DNA of 64,000 nucleotides from Populus alba (taxonomy: Eukaryota; Streptophyta; Magnoliopsida; Malpighiales; Salicaceae): assembly GCF_005239225.2 (NCBI RefSeq), contig NC_133293.1, positions 20,490,333 through 20,554,332 on the forward strand. The letters run 5' to 3'. Made by a program: the position numbers and the translations under genes. Of this stretch, positions 57,895 to 64,000 are shown piece by piece; positions within the stretch are counted from its first letter, which is position 1; each line of letters starts with the position of its first letter. Below the pieces are notes generated by a model. It made no database searches. It had not been told where the DNA came from and saw only the letters and a list, made by a program, of their open reading frames with translations.

Positions 57895-60489
57895 AAACAA
57901 GATTATAATAATATGACATGGCATAAATAAAATTGTCACTCTCTATGGTTTTTATTTCCAATTATACCTCCAACTAAGAAAGGAAGAACAGAGAGGAGGG
58001 GCGTGGTGGCTGTGATGGAGACAGACATGGAGGATGGTGATATGGGAGGAAGAGAAAATGTTACTCTCCCTTTCTATTTAGTTCTCTAGTGTAGGGAGCC
58101 ACTCACATTCCTACCTTGCTTGCAAGAGGTTAATTTTTTTAGTGTGGGAGAGCTTGTCCAGATAAATGCTGAGATTTCTTTCTTTTCCTCGTTCTGGTTT
58201 GATTTCTTTTTCTTTTTCTTTTTAGATTTTGTCTTGGGATAAAGATTCTTGCAGGGATGGCTGCAAGTAATTTATGTTCTGTTCTCATCTACTGGTAAAG
58301 CCTACTTCTCAGGTGGAGACAGAACCCGCTTCCCCGCCGGCCTGGCTAGACTAATAAAATGGAGATTAGATTAAATTATGCTATCAAGGTTGCAGCTTTT
58401 CAGTAATCTCTCTGTGCAAATTGAAAACTTAAAACTAAGAGCCTTTACTTTATTATCAGCTATCTAGGGTTCTCCTTTGCCTAGGAAGAGGAAAAGGTAA
58501 AATTACTCCAAAATCTTTAGGAATGGTCCCAATTATTTGCAAGATGATTTGACTGTCTGGACCTTGCAGAGATAGCATGTGGGCTGAAGTGTCACCCTAT
58601 CAAGGAATAGGTTACTGATGCGAGGCCAATTTTTGCAGCAGAAGAAGAGTGGGTATTTTTATCACTCTAACACGGATATAAAAGATTTTAAAAAATCACA
58701 GTAGAAAGAATATTTAAAAAGTAATATGATTTTGACTCAATTCCTACTAGAGAAGATGGTTTTATTAACGAAAGTTAATGTTAGTAGCTGTTGTAAACAC
58801 TTGCTATTAGCATTGGCGATTGTTAATGACAATAGCGGGTGTCTATAAATTGTTATTGTCAATAGAAGTGGTATTGAGCATCATAGCCCACTCTAGAATT
58901 TTATATAATATAAAGTCCAGATCATTATAATTAAAAGCCAAATAAAATCACAAAGTCTATACCATTATAATCAAAAGCCATACAAAACAATAAATTATCA
59001 AACCTCAAACCCATAATTAAAAAAAAAGTTATTTTAACATTATTTTTATTTGTCAATTATAATCTCAAATTAATGTGTGTGTTTTAAACATTGTTTTTAT
59101 CCATGTATATTTTTAAAGCTGCTAGTAGATGATTTGAACAACTTTTCCACGTGTTCGTTTGTTAACTAACAATACTAAACCATGATTATATGAGCTAGGT
59201 ATGAAAATATATAAATGGAAGAAAACTTTAAAATCGATATGACAATTAGTAAAAATAATATTACAATAATAATAATAATAAATATAATTATTAACTAAAA
59301 AAAACATAGTATAATAATATATTCAAGTCTATTAATATCTTTTACAATGATGAGTTGATGAATCAATTTCGTTAATAGCACGACTGCATTGCATGCATCA
59401 AGCAAGCAAACAAACAATACTAACGTCTTACCTAAATTTTGTGATGTGTGGGAGATAATTCCATTAGCTGTGGCGACACGGAGGTTGGACACATAAGCTT
59501 GGGCAGTTGTCTAAAAAAAAAACAACAATAGAAATGCTGATGAAAATGAGGGGAAGATGATTTGGGTGTTTATAAATGCATTGTTAATACAAATTAGAAA
59601 TCAAGGATTTGTTTAAAAAATAGCTACTATGAATAGACATCAGTTGTATTGAAACCACAATTCTAAATTATAATTTTTATTTAAATTACTATTATGGACA
59701 GCGACCATGATTTTCAACAGCGATCCTTTGCCCAACGATTTTCAAAATTATGTAATTTTCTTTTAAATTTCTTGAATCTGTGTTATTTAAAAAAAAAAAA
59801 CCCAACAAGAGTGGCTGCTGCACGTCACGTAAGTGCAATTATAGCCCCACCTCAACTAACTTATGTTTCTTTTAAAAACAATATTTATATATATTGAATT
59901 ACTATTTTTTCAATGATTTTATACATCCATATTAAAAAAATAAAAAATATTATTTTAATTATAAAAACATCTTTAAAAACAACAAAACACGCTAACATGC
60001 AAATGTCCCCACACTGTATTACGTGATAGCTCTCGAGCACATTATTAATAACGGCAACAAATTTGCTGATGATAGCGCGGTCAGATATTTCGGCTGGCAA
60101 GCTTAATTACTTGGACAAGCTCCAGAGACTGAGACACTTCGCCCAATTCAATAATACCCTTCTTGTCTTGCTTAAAACACCGAGTGATGATAAATTCCAT
60201 CACATCCCCAGTGTTTTCGGTGGTAATTTTAAAAAAAATTATAGTTTAAAGAAATTTATAAATGATTTAAATTATTACATGTAAAATAATAATAATAATT
60301 CTTGAATGAAAAACATAAATTTTAAAACACATTACATGTAATGCAAGCCTCGTCACAAAAAAAACAACAATTATAGCGGTGCACTTGACAATCTCATCAA
60401 AACACTGTTTATCTAAAATTTATTTATTTTTATTTATAACTTTTTTTTTAATAATAATGAATGCTGAGTAGCTTATGTTTTAAAAATTT
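57895..60489. other. upstream region of the pectate lyase and intergenic DNA
   Basis: The first part should be the pectate lyase promoter. Around 58790-58870 there are short repeats of TTGTTA/TGACAATAG type in both orientations. Otherwise only AT-rich sequence. Open frames at 59694 and 60063 lack recognisable domains. Confidence 0.5.
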
Positions 60490-60690
60490 AGAGCGTGTTT
60501 GGTAGGGTGATAATAATTATTTTTCAAATAATTTTTCGTGTTGAAATACATGTTAATGATATTTTTTTATTTTTAAAAAATTATTTTTGATATTAGTATA
60601 TCAAAACGATCTAAAAAATATAAACCGCACTCTATTTTAATAAAAAAAAATTAAATTAAATAATAAAAATATAGTTTGCCCTCTATTTTA
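60490..60690. mobile_element. MITE-type dispersed repeat
   Basis: Begins GAGCGTGTTTGGTAGGGTG and contains TTTTTCAAATAATTTTTCGTG, TTTTTGATATTAGTATATCA and AAACGATCTAAAAAATATAA. It aligns block by block with the copy at 48688-48872. The right end is degraded by A runs. Confidence 0.65.
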
Positions 60691-61721
60691 ATAAAAACAT
60701 GTTTTTAAGGTGATGACTAAACCTTGCAGGCATTTCTTGTGATCTGCACATCCTTTTACCGGCTGAGCTTCTTCCATGCTTCGAAACTCGATGGGACCTT
60801 TGATCACATCATTTAATTATCAACCTCGGCCAAGGAGCATCAGAAACTTCGGTGGCTTTTCCCTCCGAGGTGAAATCCATTACACATAGGTTGCTTTTGA
60901 ATTTGATGAATGAGTAACTAACCCGGTTTACAAAAGTGTGTAGAGATCAAGGACTAGTTAACTAACACAAATCATGTCTTGACTTTTACAGACAGTGCTT
61001 TCAATTTTTCACCTCTTTCCCTGTCATGTTGCGGTCTACCATTTATTTTGGTGCCATGCACTGCACCTATTCATGCTTTGATTTAATTTGAACTATAAAA
61101 ACCAATCAAATCAAGTAATTTAAATTTTTAAAAATTCAAGTCGAGCTCAGCTCAGTTAAATTCAGTTTTTTTCTATAAAACCAGAAAAACTAATCATACC
61201 ATCAAATGGGATTTTTTGAGTTTTTTTAAATGGATTTATATTAGAATTAAGCTTTAAAATTATCTTGTTGGGCTAAGTTTATAGACTTTTTAATAAAAAA
61301 TCTTTAAATTTTTCTAATTTGAATTTAGTTTGTTACAAGCTTTTTAATCAGATTATAAGATTGATAATTTTTTAATTTAACTTTCATTTATTAACCTTAA
61401 ATATATATCAGTATAATAACAATAAATTGAAATGCTTCACATCTTGCTGTCTTTAATATGTAAAGAAATATGATATAAAAATTTAAATCAATGCATCATA
61501 TAAGATACATGATCAAATTTAAGTACTTCAAATTAAAAAAGATGTTCTTACTAAAAAAAAGTTTATATTAGCAAATAAGGCCTGTATTGTGTAACCAAAT
61601 GCAATGATTAATAGCATTCGACCATTGATTTTACACTTTAAAATTTCTTCATGCTGTTAAAGGTAGTTGATCTAGTAATAATAATTAGTTCGATATCCAT
61701 ATAAGTTAATCCGGATATATA

Positions 61722-61766
<45 letters not shown>

Positions 61767-63957
61767 GCTCTTACCATTAGCCATCGAGCAAGGGAAGCTG
61801 GTTAAGGAGTGTAATGATAAGCATTAAACACAAGGGTTATTTTGTATACCTTTACACGTCATACATGTTTGAAATTCTATGAATTTAGAAATTTTAATTG
61901 AATCTCACGTTTAAAATCATTTTAGACGCCGATAATTTAATTTTAAATATAATTCAATATTTAGAACTAATACAAAAAAAAAAAATCAAAATTTAATCAC
62001 TTGTTTACTACACTGGATACAAGATATTAATATTTGTTTACTACACTGGAGACATGTAAGTGAATAAAAAGAAGACGGTGAAGGTATATAAAAATCAAAA
62101 TGAGTAAAATTATATATTTTTAAAAAAATATAAATTCAATTTATTTATTAATTAAATACTATGATTGAATTCAAAAACATGACTGGTGTAATATCAGCAG
62201 AAGATTCTTCACAAAATCACCGTTAAATTTATGATACCTAAATAATTGAAGACACACTCATACAACACGAGTTGTTTCTCCAGGGAAAATAGTAAAAATA
62301 AAATACACGGACCAGAGTAAATTTTTAAAGAAATACAGGGATTACAATATATTTGTAATATTACATTTTTTTTTTTTTAACTGATTTTTTTTTTTCTCAA
62401 GACATGGATGATAATCAACAATTGGCAGCCCTCGTGACTGGATAAGACTAGAATAACCCACTTTCCTTTCTAATAAATCACAAAAGAAACCAAACGATGA
62501 CGAATTTCAATACGTTTTTCAATGATGGGCGTAGAAGAGGAGAAGAAAACGTATACAGAGCAAAACGGCTGCTTTTCAATTTTCCTGGGTGGAATCAGAA
62601 GAAGTAAGCTTTACAGTTTATCTTTAGGATCCGCGCATCTCCTTTTTTTTATTTATTTATTATTATTAACATGAAACCAGATTAGTTTATATATACTTTA
62701 ATTAATTTTATAAATTTTAAAATTAATAACCGTATAAATCTCAGTATACCATTGCATCCCTGCAACTCCTTGATTTCTGGGGCGGTGGCATGCATGCCGG
62801 TCCAGAGATATAAAGCCAGTTGTGCTATGGATAGAAAGAAAGAGAACATTAGAAGAAGGGATCCATTTACCTTTTGGGATGTGCAAAACCAACTTTCACT
62901 TGCAAGGTATAAATGCTTTACGTGAGGATGGCTATGGCTAGAGATGTCCTCACAACTTTTTATATGCCAAAAATAAGTGCATTAATTTTCGATCTATTCT
63001 GCCAAGTATATGTTTTAGGATTTGTTTCAGCTCTGGCTATAAAATCCATACCATCCCTCTACAGGTTCTCCCGAGACTCGGTTACATTTAAAGTCTTGAT
63101 TAGTTTAAATTAAAAAAATATATGATTAATATGTCTGGATTTGATTAAAAATTCATGCTAATTTGTGATTTAATTGACTTGATTAAAACTTAATTTTTTA
63201 TTTATTCAAACAATAACGTTTTGATTATTTAAAAAAAAAAAACAGGCCAAACAAGATGACACTCGCGTCACATAACCTAAATCTTGTTTTTTTATACTTT
63301 TTTGATTGCAATATACTAGTTTCTTGTGTTGTTATCTGGGATGTGAATTGAAAAAAGATAAACTACGGGTGCAGTATGTAGGCTAGGTGATTTATCTAAA
63401 ATCTGATTTTGATGCACAAAAATAGTATTATGGTTGAAAAAGAAAAACATTTATCTTTTAAAAGAATCAATCTTACGAGTAAAGTTCTCTCTTTTCTTCG
63501 CCTAGTATTCATGGCCTGCGTTAGGCATGCCCGCTACCTCTGTAGCTCCACAGGCCTCACATGGCAGAACATTTTTTTTAAACAATTTTCCAACCCAAAA
63601 CAGTTCTTTTTCAAGTTCTGTAAGCTGAAACAAAAAAGGTTCAAATTCACTTTAAATTTAGTCCCTACAAAATTAGTGAAAAGTAGGCATAACCGCAGCC
63701 GCTGCCTCTCTTTTCACGGAAAACAAGTCAAATCTCAACATCAAACCCAGCAGGAAAAATTGAATTGAAACCAACTGGGTGATTGATTTGAGGGCTTCAA
63801 GTAAACTACAATGATCTTGTTGCCATCCTTTCTCTACCCGTGAGCTTTCACTTCAACCTTCTGAATAAGACTCACTCCGCGATTCATATCTTCATTAGTC
63901 TTTTTTGACTCCATCTTCTCTCGTGATTCTTTTCCATCCTCTGTCGCCTGTCATTTC
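60691..63957. other. intergenic sequence, no gene seen
   Basis: Holds a long (TA)n tract (about 61709-61763) and a 17-bp direct repeat TTGTTTACTACACTGGA near 62002-62018 and 62034-62050. The 119-codon open frame at 63409-63768 (+) has no domain I know and a composition like random AT-rich DNA, so it is not called. Confidence 0.5.
61709..61763. repeat. (TA)n microsatellite
   Basis: More than 20 TA units interrupted once by an extra T. It can form a cruciform or hairpin. Confidence 0.9.
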
Positions 63958-64000
63958 ATGGATTCCATTTTCAAAGAGATGAACGAAGGAGGGAGATCAG
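63958..64000 (+). other. possible 5' end of a gene cut by the window edge
   Basis: An ATG starts MDSIFKEMNEGGRS and stays open to the last base. It follows a 150-bp CT-rich, leader-like stretch (CTCTCGTGATTCTTTTCC). Fourteen codons are too few to identify a product. Confidence 0.2.

Noticed and set aside
63409..63768. 119-codon plus-strand open frame
   Set aside because: No recognisable domain, random-like composition, no supporting promoter.

Overview
The window is nuclear DNA of a flowering plant. Its genes have GT-AG introns, long introns (up to 3.3 kb) and wide spacing, and the intergenic DNA is very AT-rich and full of small non-autonomous transposons, a short LTR element and a tRNA-derived SINE. 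The gene content (STIG1-like, RD19-like protease, ACR9-like, SPD1-like, RZ-1-like, pectate lyase, a KTF1/SPT5L relic) and the look of the dispersed repeats suggest a woody eudicot, most likely Salicaceae (Populus or Salix). That placement is inference from memory of these families, not a search.

Layout, left to right. 1-3.3 kb: a small secreted Cys-rich STIG1-like gene (+) and a tRNA-Lys(CUU). 4.2-8.4 kb: an Xa21/EFR-type non-RD leucine-rich-repeat receptor kinase (-), with a tiny degenerate piece of a sister gene just downstream. 8.4-12.2 kb: an RD19-like vacuolar cysteine protease (-) with a duplicated piece of its 3' flank. 12.2-21.6 kb: gene-poor, AT-rich and repeat-rich. 21.6-24.6 kb: an ACR9-like ACT-repeat protein (+), six exons; its 3' UTR is duplicated about 1.2 kb downstream. 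27.4-28.6 kb: a candidate CTNIP/SCREW-like secreted peptide gene (-), a truncated second copy, and a receptor-kinase fragment facing that truncated copy. 28.6-36 kb: repeat zone holding a diverged tandem duplication whose two copies flank a cluster of short LTR elements interrupted by a SINE. 36.3-40.4 kb: a plastid-targeted SPD1/Ycf45-like P-loop ATPase (+), nine exons. 41.8-46.3 kb: an RZ-1-like RRM/zinc-knuckle RNA-binding protein (+) with a 3.3 kb first intron. 49.0-51.5 kb: a broken KTF1/SPT5L gene that has lost its central domains but keeps its WG-rich tail. 52.7 kb: tRNA-Lys(UUU). 53.3-57.7 kb: a probably GPI-anchored pectate lyase (-). 57.7-64 kb: no convincing gene, more repeats.

The genes are independent plant transcription units, not an operon, and I see no single undescribed multi-gene system. 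The most distinctive things are the candidate phytocytokine with its truncated copy beside a kinase fragment, the decayed KTF1-like gene that keeps an AGO-hook-type tail, the duplication that gives an empty site and a filled site for two MITEs, and the inverted short-LTR arms around a SINE. All splice junctions below were read by eye from GT/AG sites and reading-frame continuity; they have not been tested against transcripts.
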